The notes under the pieces were generated by a model. That model ran no database searches. It saw only the letters and a program-made list of their open reading frames with translations, and had not been told where the DNA came from. Source: UBA993 sp964436815 (GTDB lineage Bacteria > Bacillota > Dethiobacteria > DTU022). From it: a DNA stretch of 63,812 nt. Location of the stretch: assembly GCA_964436815.1 (NCBI GenBank), contig CAYTER010000007.1:1-63812 (forward strand). Direction: 5' to 3'. The position numbers and the translations under genes were made by a program. This document shows, piece after piece, positions 16,392 to 25,218 of the stretch (position 1 is its first letter; each line of letters begins with the position of its first letter).

Positions 16392-17480
16392 ATGAAGAAA
16401 GTTTTTTGGTTAGGATTAGTACTGTTGGCCGCTATTCTGATTGTTGCCGGCTGCGGAACCAGCCCGGCAGTAGAAACTCCGGTGGATGAAGAACCGGGTG
16501 ATGAAACTCCGGTAGCCGAAGGTATTGCCACCCTCGGCCTTGGGGTAGTCACGAAAATCAATCGTTCACTGGATTTTGACGCAGACGCCGAGGTTATGGC
16601 CATGGCCCAGGTTGATAGCGTCATCGCAGCAGCTGCTTTTGATTCAGAAGGCAGGGTTGTCGATGTAATGATTGACACCGCACAGACCAGGGTTAATTTT
16701 GATGAAGAGCTGCAGGTTGCTACTGATCTGACTGCCGAAATCATGACCAAGGTTGAACTTGGCGATGATTACGGGATGATCAGGGCATCAGAAATCGGTG
16801 TTGAGTGGTATGAGCAGATTGCCTCGCTCGAAGAATGGATGGTTGGCAAAACCGTTGCCGATATTAAAGCGCTGAGTCTGAACGAGCAGGGTGCGCCGGA
16901 GGACGTTGATCTGGCTGCAACCGTTACCATTACCGTAACGGACTATATTGCTGCGCTTGAAAAAGCTTACAATAATGCAGCTCCAGTTCAGCCGGGGGCA
17001 GAAAGCTTAGGCCTCGGCCATAAAGTATCGATCGGACGTTCAGTCGGCTACAACATGGCTGGAGATACCGAGATTTTACCGCTGGCCCAGGTTGATGTGG
17101 TTATTGCCGCTGTGGTATTCGATGCTGACGGCAGAGTCGCCGGTGTGGACATTGACACCGCACAGACCCGGGTTAATTTTGATGCCGAAGGTCAGGTTAC
17201 TTCCGATAAAGCCGCCCTCTACCCGACAAAGAAAGAGCTGGGTGATGATTACGGGATGATCAGGGCATCAGAAATTGGAATTGAGTGGTATGAGCAGATC
17301 GCCTCTCTCGAAGAGTGGATGGTCGGAAGAACTGTAGAAGAAATCAAGGCAATGCAGACCAAAGAGGTAGACGCTGCGCATCCATCCGTGCCTGATGAGC
17401 CGGATTTGGTATCGCTGGTTACTATCACCATTCAGGACTATGTTTACGCGGTTGACGAGGCATACAGCAGGGCTCGTTAA
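16392..17480 (+). CDS. Lipoprotein with two tandem homologous domains, probable ApbE partner
   Basis: About 362 residues. A signal peptide with lipobox IVAGC (Cys21) is followed by an acidic Pro/Glu linker and two copies of a roughly 155-residue domain (about 46-200 and 205-360). The copies share the segments IDTAQTRVNFD, DDYGMIRASEIG and EWYEQIASLEEWMVG almost exactly, and the DNA copies are offset by 480 bp (16764 and 17244), so the duplication is either recent or strongly constrained. The protein should sit on the outer face of the membrane. I do not recognise a named family. The next gene encodes ApbE, which attaches FMN to Thr or Ser of exported proteins, so each domain may carry flavin; the usual SGAT target is absent, so this is inference. 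Confidence 0.85.
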   Translation: MKKVFWLGLVLLAAILIVAGCGTSPAVETPVDEEPGDETPVAEGIATLGLGVVTKINRSLDFDADAEVMAMAQVDSVIAAAAFDSEGRVVDVMIDTAQTRVNFDEELQVATDLTAEIMTKVELGDDYGMIRASEIGVEWYEQIASLEEWMVGKTVADIKALSLNEQGAPEDVDLAATVTITVTDYIAALEKAYNNAAPVQPGAESLGLGHKVSIGRSVGYNMAGDTEILPLAQVDVVIAAVVFDADGRVAGVDIDTAQTRVNFDAEGQVTSDKAALYPTKKELGDDYGMIRASEIGIEWYEQIASLEEWMVGRTVEEIKAMQTKEVDAAHPSVPDEPDLVSLVTITIQDYVYAVDEAYSRAR

Positions 17481-17509
17481 ATAGTTTAGCCTAATGAACT
17501 GTTCCAGTG

Positions 17510-17540
17510 CTCCCCCGCCAATGGCGGGGGAGTTGCTTTG
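17510..17540 (+). terminator. Intrinsic terminator after lipoprotein gene
   Basis: CTCCCCCGCC (17510-17519) pairs perfectly with GGCGGGGGAG (17523-17532) around a 3-base loop, followed by TTGCTTTG. An extended -10 (TGCTATACT, 17541-17549) directly after it may restart transcription for apbE. Confidence 0.75.
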
Positions 17541-17590
17541 TGCTATACTGCATATTGTAAGTAAAAATTAACAAGCAGGTCTAATCGATA

Positions 17591-18691
17591 ATGAAAAACA
17601 AAACAAAAAATTTCTTTTTAATAACTTTGACATTGATGATCATCCTGATGTCTGCCGGGTGCAGCCCGGGGAGCAGTACCGGTTATAAAAACTACTCGGA
17701 TTCTTTTTTTGACACCTTCAATACCCTGGTTCAGTTCTCTGCATTCACCCGCAGTGAAGATGAGTTCAGATATTATTTTGAGTATGTAGAGTCGAGGATG
17801 CAGGAGCTGCACCGCCTCTATGATATTTATAACAGCTATGAAGGAATAAATAATGTAAAAACGATTAACGATCAGGCCGGCCTGGCGCCGGTTGAAGTTG
17901 AACAGGAAATCATTGATTTGATCCTGTTTGCCAAAAAATGGTCGGAGAAGACCAGTGGTTCAACTAATATTGCACTGGGCCCTGTTTTAAAAATCTGGCA
18001 TCGTTACCGGGATGACGGTCTGTTTGACCCGGAATCCGCTAAATTGCCGCCGATGGATGAGTTGCTTGAGGCTGCGCAATATACTGATCTAAACCAGGTT
18101 ATTGTTGATCCTCTCCTGAACACTGTCTATTTACCGGATCGCCGGATGAGTCTCGATGTTGGTGCGGTAGCCAAAGGCTTTGCCGTTGAACTTGTTATCC
18201 GGGAGATCAAATCGCTGGGGGTAGAGTCAGCGATTATCAGTGCCGGCGGCAATGTCAGTTTGATCGGCAAACCGCTGGACGGAGAGCGTGATCTCTGGGG
18301 CGTAGGGATTCAGAATCCCGATGCATCAATAGTGGGCAGCAGTAATGATAATCTTTTGGATGCTCTCTACCTGGTTGACGCCGCTATCGTCAGCAGCGGG
18401 GATTACCAGCGGTATTACGTGGTTGAAGGAAAGGTGATCCATCACATTATCGATCCGGCTACTCTGATGCCTGCTGATTATTACCGGGCAGTTACCGTTG
18501 TGGCTGAGGATTCCGGGGTCGCTGATTTTTTATCAACGGAGCTGTTCCTTCTGCCTTTGGAACAGGCCAAGCAGATGGCCGATAGTTTTGATGATGTTGA
18601 GGTTCTGTGGGTTTTACCTGATGGTTCCATCCAAACTACAGCCGGGATGAAAGAAATGCTGCGCAGCGAAGGCGCAACTAATCAGCGCTAG
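17591..18691 (+). CDS. apbE: FAD:protein FMN transferase lipoprotein (ApbE)
   Basis: About 366 residues with lipobox MSAGC (Cys24), so it is anchored outside the membrane. ApbE cleaves FAD and links FMN covalently to exported flavoproteins in a Mg-dependent reaction. Family marks are FDTFNTLVQF, the SLDVGAVAKGFAVE segment, ISAGGNVSLIG, and the metal-binding stretch around VSSGDYQRYY and HHIIDPATLMPA. It follows the duplicated lipoprotein by 110 bp, the likely substrate, which together suggests a small extracytoplasmic electron-transfer module. A terminator lies between the two and an extended -10 box may give apbE its own promoter. Confidence 0.95.
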   Translation: MKNKTKNFFLITLTLMIILMSAGCSPGSSTGYKNYSDSFFDTFNTLVQFSAFTRSEDEFRYYFEYVESRMQELHRLYDIYNSYEGINNVKTINDQAGLAPVEVEQEIIDLILFAKKWSEKTSGSTNIALGPVLKIWHRYRDDGLFDPESAKLPPMDELLEAAQYTDLNQVIVDPLLNTVYLPDRRMSLDVGAVAKGFAVELVIREIKSLGVESAIISAGGNVSLIGKPLDGERDLWGVGIQNPDASIVGSSNDNLLDALYLVDAAIVSSGDYQRYYVVEGKVIHHIIDPATLMPADYYRAVTVVAEDSGVADFLSTELFLLPLEQAKQMADSFDDVEVLWVLPDGSIQTTAGMKEMLRSEGATNQR

Positions 18692-18693
18692 TC

Positions 18694-18728
18694 AAGAGGC
18701 AGACTTTTATATAGGCCTGCCTCTTTTC
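18694..18728 (+). terminator. Intrinsic terminator after apbE
   Basis: AAGAGGCAG (18694-18702) pairs with CTGCCTCTT (18717-18725), followed by more T residues. Confidence 0.75.
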
Positions 18729-18781
18729 GGATTAAATTAAGGTTATTGTAAGGGGTATCTTATTAATATTAAATATTGCTG

Positions 18782-20482
18782 TTAGCCGGCATCCCATTTC
18801 CCGGCTTTCCGCAGTTCCTCAACAATGGATTCAGCAACCACTTTTAGCTCTTTTTTATCCACCTTGGCTACCCTGGTTAACGGAAATTCCTTATCTTCAG
18901 GCCAGATCTCCACATGCTGGGGCCTTTTATAAGAGGCGATACCCTGGCAGTGCTCCAACACTTCTTCAGTGGTCAGGGTTTCGCCTTTTTTCGGCCGGAC
19001 GAAAACAAATATACCCTCATCGAAAATATTATGTTTTACACCTACGACATCAACGATGTCAACCTTGGGGTGAGAGGCGATGAAATCCTGGACTTCGTCC
19101 GGGAATACCTGGTATCCCTTCTGCTTGATGACAAATTTTTGCCTGCCGGCCAGGTAAAGGGCTTTATAGGAGCCCATATCCTTAAAATAACCCATATCAC
19201 CGGTATAGAGCCATCCATCCCGGGTGATCGCCTGATCGGTTTCTTCCGGCATGTTGTAATAGCCCTGGAACACAATCGGTCCGGTAACACAGATTTCACC
19301 AATTTCTCCATCAGGCAGTTCTTCGCCAGAGCTGCCGTCCTCCTGGGCTGGTTTGCGGATTGTAACCGGGGCTAATTCTTCAAAAGCCATTCCGACCTGG
19401 CCGGCCATTTCTTCAACCGAAATGCCGCGTGGTGTGAAGGAATAAAAACCGGCTGTTTCAGTCATCCCGATCCCGGTGCCGAAATTGGGAGCCATTTCTG
19501 AAAGTTGTTTAAGAAAAACAGTGTCTACAGCTGATCCGCCATAAATGGCGTAATCGAGACTGCTCAGATCATAATTATTATACTCCGGCAGCGCCCACTC
19601 CAATCTGAACTGAGTGGGAATCTGGCCAAATATGCCTACGTTCCATTTTTCAATTGCTTCGAGGGTCACTTTTGGATCGAAGATGCGTAGTAAAACCGCA
19701 GTTCCACCGAGATAAAGTGTGGTCATCAACTGTTCGGTCACGCAGCCCACGTGGCTTGGCGGGAGGTTGACCAGCATGATCATATTGGTGCCGTCAAGCC
19801 CTACGCCACGGTTAAGGACTTCGTTCTGGACAATTATATTTTCGTGGCACATTACTGCCGGTTTTGGTTCGCCTGTGGTACCCGTAGTAAAAATAATCAG
19901 GGCCGGAGTTTTAGGATCAACTTTGGCGTATGCTTTTTCCAGGCCGCGGGTGAATATATTCTTTAGCTTAAGACCGATCAATTTGCCCTTGGCCATCATA
20001 TCGGTAATCGATATTGCTCCGTCGATCAAGTCTCCCGGTTCCGGGTTGGGAGTAAACTGAACCAGATGCTCAACATACGGGCAGTTATCTCGAACTGCTT
20101 TACCCATTTCCCGGAAATCGATAATCGGTGTTTTACCCAGGAAGAAAAATGCTTTCGGTTTTATTTTTCCCAGGTCACGTACAACTTCCATCTCTTTCAG
20201 GCGGACATCAAGGGGCGCTATGATTGCTCCGATCTTAAAACAGGCATACATTAAAAGAACATGCTCAGGGATCAAAACCAGCATTGTTGCTACCCGATCG
20301 CCTTTCTTAATGCCCATATCAAGCAGACGCAAAGCAAAAAAATCAACCAGTGACTCAAATTTTTTGTAGGTAATGGTTTTACCGTCTTCATGCTGAATCA
20401 GGGCTGGTTTGTCGGGTGTTTTTTTGGCCCAACTCTCAGTGTAAGAGTTTAAAAGCGGAAGTTTCCAACCGTTCTCACTCAA
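18782..20482 (-). CDS. AMP-forming acyl-CoA ligase
   Basis: About 566 residues of the ANL superfamily. The phosphate-binding loop IIFTTGTTGEPKP, the YGGSAV segment, GMTETAGFYSF and the LYTGDMGYF motif are visible, with a C-terminal lysine region RVAKVDKKEL. It activates a carboxylic acid with ATP to an acyl-AMP and then acyl-CoA; chain length cannot be told, but the size suits medium- or long-chain fatty acids. It starts at TTG 20482 with GGAGGG 8 bases upstream. The gene for a MaoC-like protein lies upstream on the same strand (71 bp gap), so the two probably share a transcript. Confidence 0.9.
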   Translation of the reverse strand: MSENGWKLPLLNSYTESWAKKTPDKPALIQHEDGKTITYKKFESLVDFFALRLLDMGIKKGDRVATMLVLIPEHVLLMYACFKIGAIIAPLDVRLKEMEVVRDLGKIKPKAFFFLGKTPIIDFREMGKAVRDNCPYVEHLVQFTPNPEPGDLIDGAISITDMMAKGKLIGLKLKNIFTRGLEKAYAKVDPKTPALIIFTTGTTGEPKPAVMCHENIIVQNEVLNRGVGLDGTNMIMLVNLPPSHVGCVTEQLMTTLYLGGTAVLLRIFDPKVTLEAIEKWNVGIFGQIPTQFRLEWALPEYNNYDLSSLDYAIYGGSAVDTVFLKQLSEMAPNFGTGIGMTETAGFYSFTPRGISVEEMAGQVGMAFEELAPVTIRKPAQEDGSSGEELPDGEIGEICVTGPIVFQGYYNMPEETDQAITRDGWLYTGDMGYFKDMGSYKALYLAGRQKFVIKQKGYQVFPDEVQDFIASHPKVDIVDVVGVKHNIFDEGIFVFVRPKKGETLTTEEVLEHCQGIASYKRPQHVEIWPEDKEFPLTRVAKVDKKELKVVAESIVEELRKAGKWDAG

Positions 20483-20553
20483 AGCGTTCCCTCCAGTTTT
20501 TGATGTAATCGTTAAAAATCTATAAACTTAAGACTAATTCGATTTTCTGCGCA

Positions 20554-21450
20554 CTATTCCTGCTCCTGAGGATGTTTCCTGACGATCCGCAGGTACCCTT
20601 CGCTTACTGCCTCCTTGTCCTGTTGATTAAGGACCCTGAAGAATAGTTCTTTCTGATCGTCACTTTCTCTTTTACCGCAGAGCTGAATGCGGATGAAGCT
20701 ATTAGGAGTTACCATGCCGCGGAAATGACAGGCCAGGTGATCTATGCCGGTTGGATCTGATGCTGCTTCGCGGTTGACCAGTTCACGGACTGCCTTCGCC
20801 AGGGTGCCTACTCCATAATAGATGATGTCGGGCAGACCCATACTGCGGGCGAATGCTGGGGAGGTGTGGATCGGAAAAGGAACATTGGCGCAACCTTCGT
20901 AGATGTAACAGTCTTCACGCCTGATTGGAATGGCTGTTTCCCAGATCGGGTTTTCAGATACTGGTATAGAAGGAACCGCTGGCAGTATACCGGTAATCCG
21001 CCCCTGGTCTGCACATTCCACTCCCCGTAACATTCCCCCGATATATTCGGTAAAAACAGGTTTTCCGGCCTGGTCTGATGCCGGCAGCTTGAAGATGATA
21101 TGGGTTCCGCTTTTTTCAGGGATTACTGCCGCTACTTCACCTTCTATTAAAATGCGGTCATCAGGTTTTAGGAGCCGGTTGATAACGATCTGCTCGGAGT
21201 AGTGGACAATACGGAACATCATTTCCATTGGGAAGTCATGTTTGAGGTAGTCGTGGATATTTTGGATTAACGGCCAGGTGATTGCCGCCGCTAGAGTTGG
21301 CGGGGCAATTAAACCTGCGGTTCTTGTGTCATCTAAATAACAGGGGTTGGGATCGCCTATGGCAGCAGCGTAATTGCCTATCTGCCGATCGGATATTGTT
21401 GTAGTGAAAAGCTTCATCTTTTTGCCGACAACTGTAGAGTCAATCTTCAT
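20554..21450 (-). CDS. MaoC-like double hot-dog protein, hydratase motif incomplete
   Basis: About 298 residues with two hot-dog halves, as in hydratase-2 type enoyl-CoA hydratases with an N-terminal FAS1-like half. The catalytic D-x-x-x-x-H pattern is split: the first half has GDPNPCY, keeping Asp but with Tyr for His; the second half has VPFPIH, keeping His but losing Asp. So it may be inactive, use another residue, or act on a different thioester. It sits upstream of an acyl-CoA ligase on the same strand, which supports a role with acyl-CoA. Starts at ATG 21450 after GGAGGGAGA. Confidence 0.75.
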   Translation of the reverse strand: MKIDSTVVGKKMKLFTTTISDRQIGNYAAAIGDPNPCYLDDTRTAGLIAPPTLAAAITWPLIQNIHDYLKHDFPMEMMFRIVHYSEQIVINRLLKPDDRILIEGEVAAVIPEKSGTHIIFKLPASDQAGKPVFTEYIGGMLRGVECADQGRITGILPAVPSIPVSENPIWETAIPIRREDCYIYEGCANVPFPIHTSPAFARSMGLPDIIYYGVGTLAKAVRELVNREAASDPTGIDHLACHFRGMVTPNSFIRIQLCGKRESDDQKELFFRVLNQQDKEAVSEGYLRIVRKHPQEQE

Positions 21451-21794
21451 TTTTCTGTCTCCCTCCGATTCACCCGTCGAAATGGGTTAATTAATACCTA
21501 TTCGGGTTGTCTGAGTCTTTTTACGGGCAGATGTGTTATATTAATGGCGGATAGCTATGTTTTTTAGCGAATACCTAACTAAATGCGCAAAAATCACAGA
21601 ATTTGAGCTTGTAGCAATCTTTCACAAGTGTCAAGCCGTTTGCCCATTTTGATGATATCACATAAAATATATTTAATCAGGTTAAATATTAAACAGGACA
21701 ACCAATTTCCGGGGCGGGGCAATCAGTACCGGGATCCGGGTGGTTCCCCTGTTTAAAATTTAGTCGAAATCAATGTTTGAAAGGATGATCAGTC
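21451..21794. other. Intergenic stretch, divergent control region
   Basis: This 344-bp gap lies between the MaoC-like gene (minus) and a tiny membrane ORF (plus). It contains AT-rich runs around 21660-21700 and a GC-rich patch at 21710-21745 with short self-complementary pieces. I see no clear promoter pair and no further gene. Confidence 0.5.
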
Positions 21795-21950
21795 ATATTT
21801 GGATTAAAGATACTGCCTTTAGTTCTGGTAATAATCGGATTTACAGTGTTCCCATTGCTCGGAGTACATTACTATCACACGAACGGTCTGATCGGTGGTT
21901 TTGCAATCGGTATGGTGATAGCCCTGGTTGTTAGTATGTTTAAGAAATAG
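21795..21950 (+). CDS. 51-residue two-helix membrane protein with apparent ATA start
   Basis: The frame reads FGLKILPLVLVIIGF, then FPLLGVHYYHTNG, a second helix GGFAIGMVIALVVSMF, and KK before TAG at 21948. Two hydrophobic helices joined by a short polar turn and a Lys end are typical of small inner-membrane proteins. No ATG, GTG or TTG precedes the first helix after the in-frame stop; ATA at 21795 lies 9 bases after AAAGGA, so either ATA is used, or an ATG was mutated and the gene is dead. No homolog recognised. Confidence 0.5.
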   Translation: MFGLKILPLVLVIIGFTVFPLLGVHYYHTNGLIGGFAIGMVIALVVSMFKK

Positions 21951-22103
21951 TTTGCCTGGATTTTCGGAAACGCCTCTGCAACTTAGATGGCTCAATAGAA
22001 GCATACCGGAATAATGCCTGCCTGATGGTTTTCTTATTAAAGCCATTAATGATTTGTTTCAGGTATAATTGTGGTATGTTTTTATTTTAACGGGGGTGGC
22101 TTA

Positions 22104-22943
22104 GTGGAAAAAGGGTTAGATGCTATTAAACAGCGCATTTCTGTTCGCAGTTATTCAGATCGGGCAGTTGAAGCGGACGTCCGTTTAAAGCTTGAAGAGT
22201 TATGCGAAAGATACACTCACGCCGGCCCTTCCGGGGCTCAGGTGCGCTTCAGGTTGTTTGATCTTGAAACGTTGATCAACAGTGAGATGCGCAGGCTGGG
22301 CACGTACGGTGTTATCAAAGGAGCGCATCTCTACATTTTAGGGGCAGTAAGAAATGAAAAAGGCGCAATGCTTGATCTTGGCTATTGCCTGGAAAAAATT
22401 ATTCTGGAGGCCACAATTTTAGGTTTAGGGACCTGTTGGTTAGGTGGCACTTTCAAACGCAGCTCTTTTGCAGCCCGGATGGATCTGGCAGAAAATGAGT
22501 TGTTACCGGCGATTACCCCGATCGGTTATCCGTCCCGCGAAATGTCGGCGACAGAAAAGATGATGCGTTTTGGGGCCGGATCCAACCGGCGAAAACCATG
22601 GAGTGAACTGTTTTTTTCAGCCGATGGGCTGACACCGCTGGCCGAAGATCAAGCCGGAGCTTACAGGGAAGTTTACGAAGCAGTGCGTATGGGGCCTTCG
22701 GCCTCCAATAAACAACCCTGGCGTCTAGTCATGGACCAACAGGGGATAACTCATCTTTACCTCAAAGAGAACAAACTCTACAATCGCCTGATGGGTAAAG
22801 TACGGTTACAACTGATTGATATGGGTATTGCCATGTGCCACTTTGAAGTTGCAGCACAGGGTTTGGGTTTGCCCGGCGACTGGATTTTGCGGGAAGATGG
22901 TCCTCAGATGAGCGGACTGCAGCACATCGCTTCCTGGAAATAA
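22104..22943 (+). CDS. Nitroreductase-family flavoprotein
   Basis: About 279 residues. The start ISVRSYSDRAVE is the classic nitroreductase N-terminus (flavin phosphate-binding Arg/Ser), followed by the LGTCWLGG segment in the middle and a PSASNKQPWRLV segment (about residues 200-212) that resembles another FMN-binding N-terminal strand. It looks like a long, duplicated-fold nitroreductase that binds FMN and reduces an unknown substrate with NAD(P)H. GTG 22104 is preferred because GGGGGTGG lies 5 to 12 bases before it; an earlier ATG at 22071 lacks a ribosome site. Its neighbours give no clue to substrate. Confidence 0.8.
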   Translation: MEKGLDAIKQRISVRSYSDRAVEADVRLKLEELCERYTHAGPSGAQVRFRLFDLETLINSEMRRLGTYGVIKGAHLYILGAVRNEKGAMLDLGYCLEKIILEATILGLGTCWLGGTFKRSSFAARMDLAENELLPAITPIGYPSREMSATEKMMRFGAGSNRRKPWSELFFSADGLTPLAEDQAGAYREVYEAVRMGPSASNKQPWRLVMDQQGITHLYLKENKLYNRLMGKVRLQLIDMGIAMCHFEVAAQGLGLPGDWILREDGPQMSGLQHIASWK

Positions 22944-22973
22944 AGAAAACAGGCCTAAAATAAGATAATTTGC

Positions 22974-24374
22974 CTAAAGTATCGCAAAACGAGCCGTGAA
23001 ATGGCGCATGATTTCAGCCTGATAGATGATCCGCATTCCCCGGATTGACTCTTTTTGCTCGCTGATCCGGATCAGGGTATCGGCAACAAAGCGCATATGC
23101 CGGTCAGTGTACACACGACGCGGGATGGCCAGCCGGACTAATTCCTGCTTAGGATAAATTTCCTGGCCGGTAATCTTGTCGACATAACCAAAGGCACAGG
23201 TGCCAAGTTCAATAGCTCGTACTCCGCCGAACCGATACAGCTCTACAGCCAGAGACTGGGCCGGTAATTTATCTTGGGTTAGATGCGGCAGAAATTTAAG
23301 GGCGTCAATGAAAACCCCGTGACCGCCAACCGGCAGCGTTACCGGGATATCAGCATCAGCCAGCAACTTGCCAAGATAGTGAACCTGGCCAATTCGATCT
23401 TCTAGGTAATCTTCTTCAATGCCTTCATAAAGTCCGCGGGCTATCGCTTCCAGATCGCGGCCAGCCAGGCCGCCGTATGTTCTGAAGCCCTCGTAACAGA
23501 TTTGAATCTGAACGGCTTTTTCATACCACTCTTTATGATCCCGGAAAGCTAAAAAACCACCGATATTAACCAGGGCATCCTTTTTTGAACTCATAGTGCA
23601 GCCATCGGCATAGGAAAACATTTCCCTGGCAATATCTTTGATCGTGTGATTGCGATACGCGGGATCACGCTGCTTAATAAAAAAGCAGTTTTCAGCATAG
23701 CGGGCTGCGTCAATAAAAAGCGGCCGCTTATACTTTTTAGCCAGCGCTGATGCGGCCCGGATATTTTCCATGGCAACAGGCTGACCGCCATTGCTGTTAC
23801 AGGTAACGGTCATGATCACCAGCGGAATTTCCTCAGGGGTGCTGTTTTTCAATTCTTCTTCAAGGGTTTTAAGGTTAATGTTCCCTTTAAAAGGATGCTC
23901 GGAAGCCGAGTCAAGGCCTTCATCAATAACCAGGTTCACAGGGTCTGCTTTGCGCAAACGGATATGCCCTTCGGTGGTATCAAAATGCATATTGCCGAGT
24001 ACGGTTTGCCCCTCGCTGACGAACATGGACATCAAAATGTTTTCAGCAGCTCTTCCCTGGTGTGTGGGGACTACAAATTGGTAACCGAAAATATCCTGCA
24101 GGGCATTTTGCAGGTTAAAGAAGTTTTTGCACCCGGCATAAGACTCATCGCCGATCATTATCCCTGCCCATTGATTCGCGCTCATCGCTGAAGTGCCGCT
24201 GTCAGTTAATAGATCGATGTAGACATCCTCTGCCTTAAGATTAAAAACGTTATAACCGGCTTCGACAATTAGTTTTTCCCTCGTATCGCGGTCTTTGATG
24301 CTAAGCGGTTCAACCATCTTAATCTTGTAAGGTTCTGCGTAACTTCCCCGATCTCTCAACCCGGCAGCCTCCAT
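22974..24374 (-). CDS. tnaA: Tryptophanase (beta-eliminating lyase)
   Basis: About 466 residues, full length for tryptophanase/tyrosine phenol-lyase. The PLP lysine lies in CTMSSKKDALV, and IDLLTDSGTSAMS, PTHQGRAAEN and YGGLAGRDLEA are conserved. Two positions separate the enzymes: where tyrosine phenol-lyase has Thr in YFTTT this protein has Asp (HFDTTEGH), as in tryptophanase; where tyrosine phenol-lyase has the Arg of MERG it has Leu (IELG). So cleavage of tryptophan to indole, pyruvate and ammonia is favoured. A tryptophan-containing TnaC-type leader is not seen upstream. I see no strong ribosome site before ATG 24374. Confidence 0.85.
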   Translation of the reverse strand: MEAAGLRDRGSYAEPYKIKMVEPLSIKDRDTREKLIVEAGYNVFNLKAEDVYIDLLTDSGTSAMSANQWAGIMIGDESYAGCKNFFNLQNALQDIFGYQFVVPTHQGRAAENILMSMFVSEGQTVLGNMHFDTTEGHIRLRKADPVNLVIDEGLDSASEHPFKGNINLKTLEEELKNSTPEEIPLVIMTVTCNSNGGQPVAMENIRAASALAKKYKRPLFIDAARYAENCFFIKQRDPAYRNHTIKDIAREMFSYADGCTMSSKKDALVNIGGFLAFRDHKEWYEKAVQIQICYEGFRTYGGLAGRDLEAIARGLYEGIEEDYLEDRIGQVHYLGKLLADADIPVTLPVGGHGVFIDALKFLPHLTQDKLPAQSLAVELYRFGGVRAIELGTCAFGYVDKITGQEIYPKQELVRLAIPRRVYTDRHMRFVADTLIRISEQKESIRGMRIIYQAEIMRHFTARFAIL

Positions 24375-24612
24375 TCATCAGTAAATCTGGGTTTAACAAC
24401 TGGATTGGATAATTCTGAACTATTTTGCGGGCTTAGAAAGATCATAAACCCACAAAACAATAATAACTGAAATCATTAGAAAATAAAAGTAAAACCCGTA
24501 AGTCACAGCTCCTGTAACTCATCTCTGTTGCTAGCCTGTAAAAAGGGTTAAAGCGGTTTTTGTTGAAAATATTAAGGCAGTATTTCAAGACTTTAATGCG
24601 GGGGAAGCTGGT

Positions 24613-25182
24613 ATGAGCCCGGTAAGCTCCAGGTTGCATAAGTTTTCTAAGTGGTGCTATGAAATTGCCGGTTTACCGGTTATAGCCGCTTCTGTAGCAA
24701 TATTTATGGTATTCGTTGTGCTGGTTCTGCCGAACATGGCCGGCAGGCTAAGCTCAATAACCGGTGTGGATCGCTCTCCTGATACTTCGTTCATTTATAG
24801 TTCATCCGATTTATATGCAATGGCTGAAGCATACGGTGCCGAAGGGCGGGCTTACTACATTTATCAGCGCTTCACTTTTGATCTGATCTGGCCTCTGGTC
24901 TATCTTCTTTTCTTTGCAGCGCTGATCACTCTCCTTTTCCGCCGCTTCCCTGTCGGGAATTCTTTAAGATTAATGAACCTACTGCCCTTTGCCGCAGTAT
25001 TATTTGACCTGCTGGAGAACACCGGCGCCGCTATTGTTATGTACCGCTATCCTTTACCAACGCTGTTATTAGCCAACCTGGTGCCACTGTTTACTTTTTT
25101 AAAATGGTTTTTTATCGCTTTATCTATTTTGGCCATCGTTATCGGTTTGGTTTCTTTGATCCAAAAGAGGATGTCAAGGTAA
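24613..25182 (+). CDS. Membrane protein with four helices, unknown function
   Basis: About 189 residues. Hydrophobic segments at about residues 20-40, 92-110, 122-140 and 152-182, with an extracytoplasmic loop (about 42-90) rich in Ser and Tyr. No motif I recognise. It starts at ATG 24613 after GGGGGAAG. The adenine deaminase gene follows 36 bp downstream, so they may be cotranscribed, but no functional link can be drawn. The upstream gap (24375-24612) is a divergent control region shared with tnaA. Confidence 0.8.
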   Translation: MSPVSSRLHKFSKWCYEIAGLPVIAASVAIFMVFVVLVLPNMAGRLSSITGVDRSPDTSFIYSSSDLYAMAEAYGAEGRAYYIYQRFTFDLIWPLVYLLFFAALITLLFRRFPVGNSLRLMNLLPFAAVLFDLLENTGAAIVMYRYPLPTLLLANLVPLFTFLKWFFIALSILAIVIGLVSLIQKRMSR

Positions 25183-25218
25183 TAAATAAATAGAGTTTAG
25201 ATGTGGTGGTGAGAAAGT

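Noticed and set aside
21819..22046. 75-codon minus-strand ORF in the intergenic stretch
   Set aside because: It mirrors the small plus-strand membrane ORF, has no ribosome site, and its composition is not protein-like.
24442..24522. 26-codon minus-strand ORF upstream of tnaA as a TnaC-type leader peptide
   Set aside because: It has no tryptophan codon and only a weak ribosome site; the Tyr-Tyr near its end is not enough to claim a leader.
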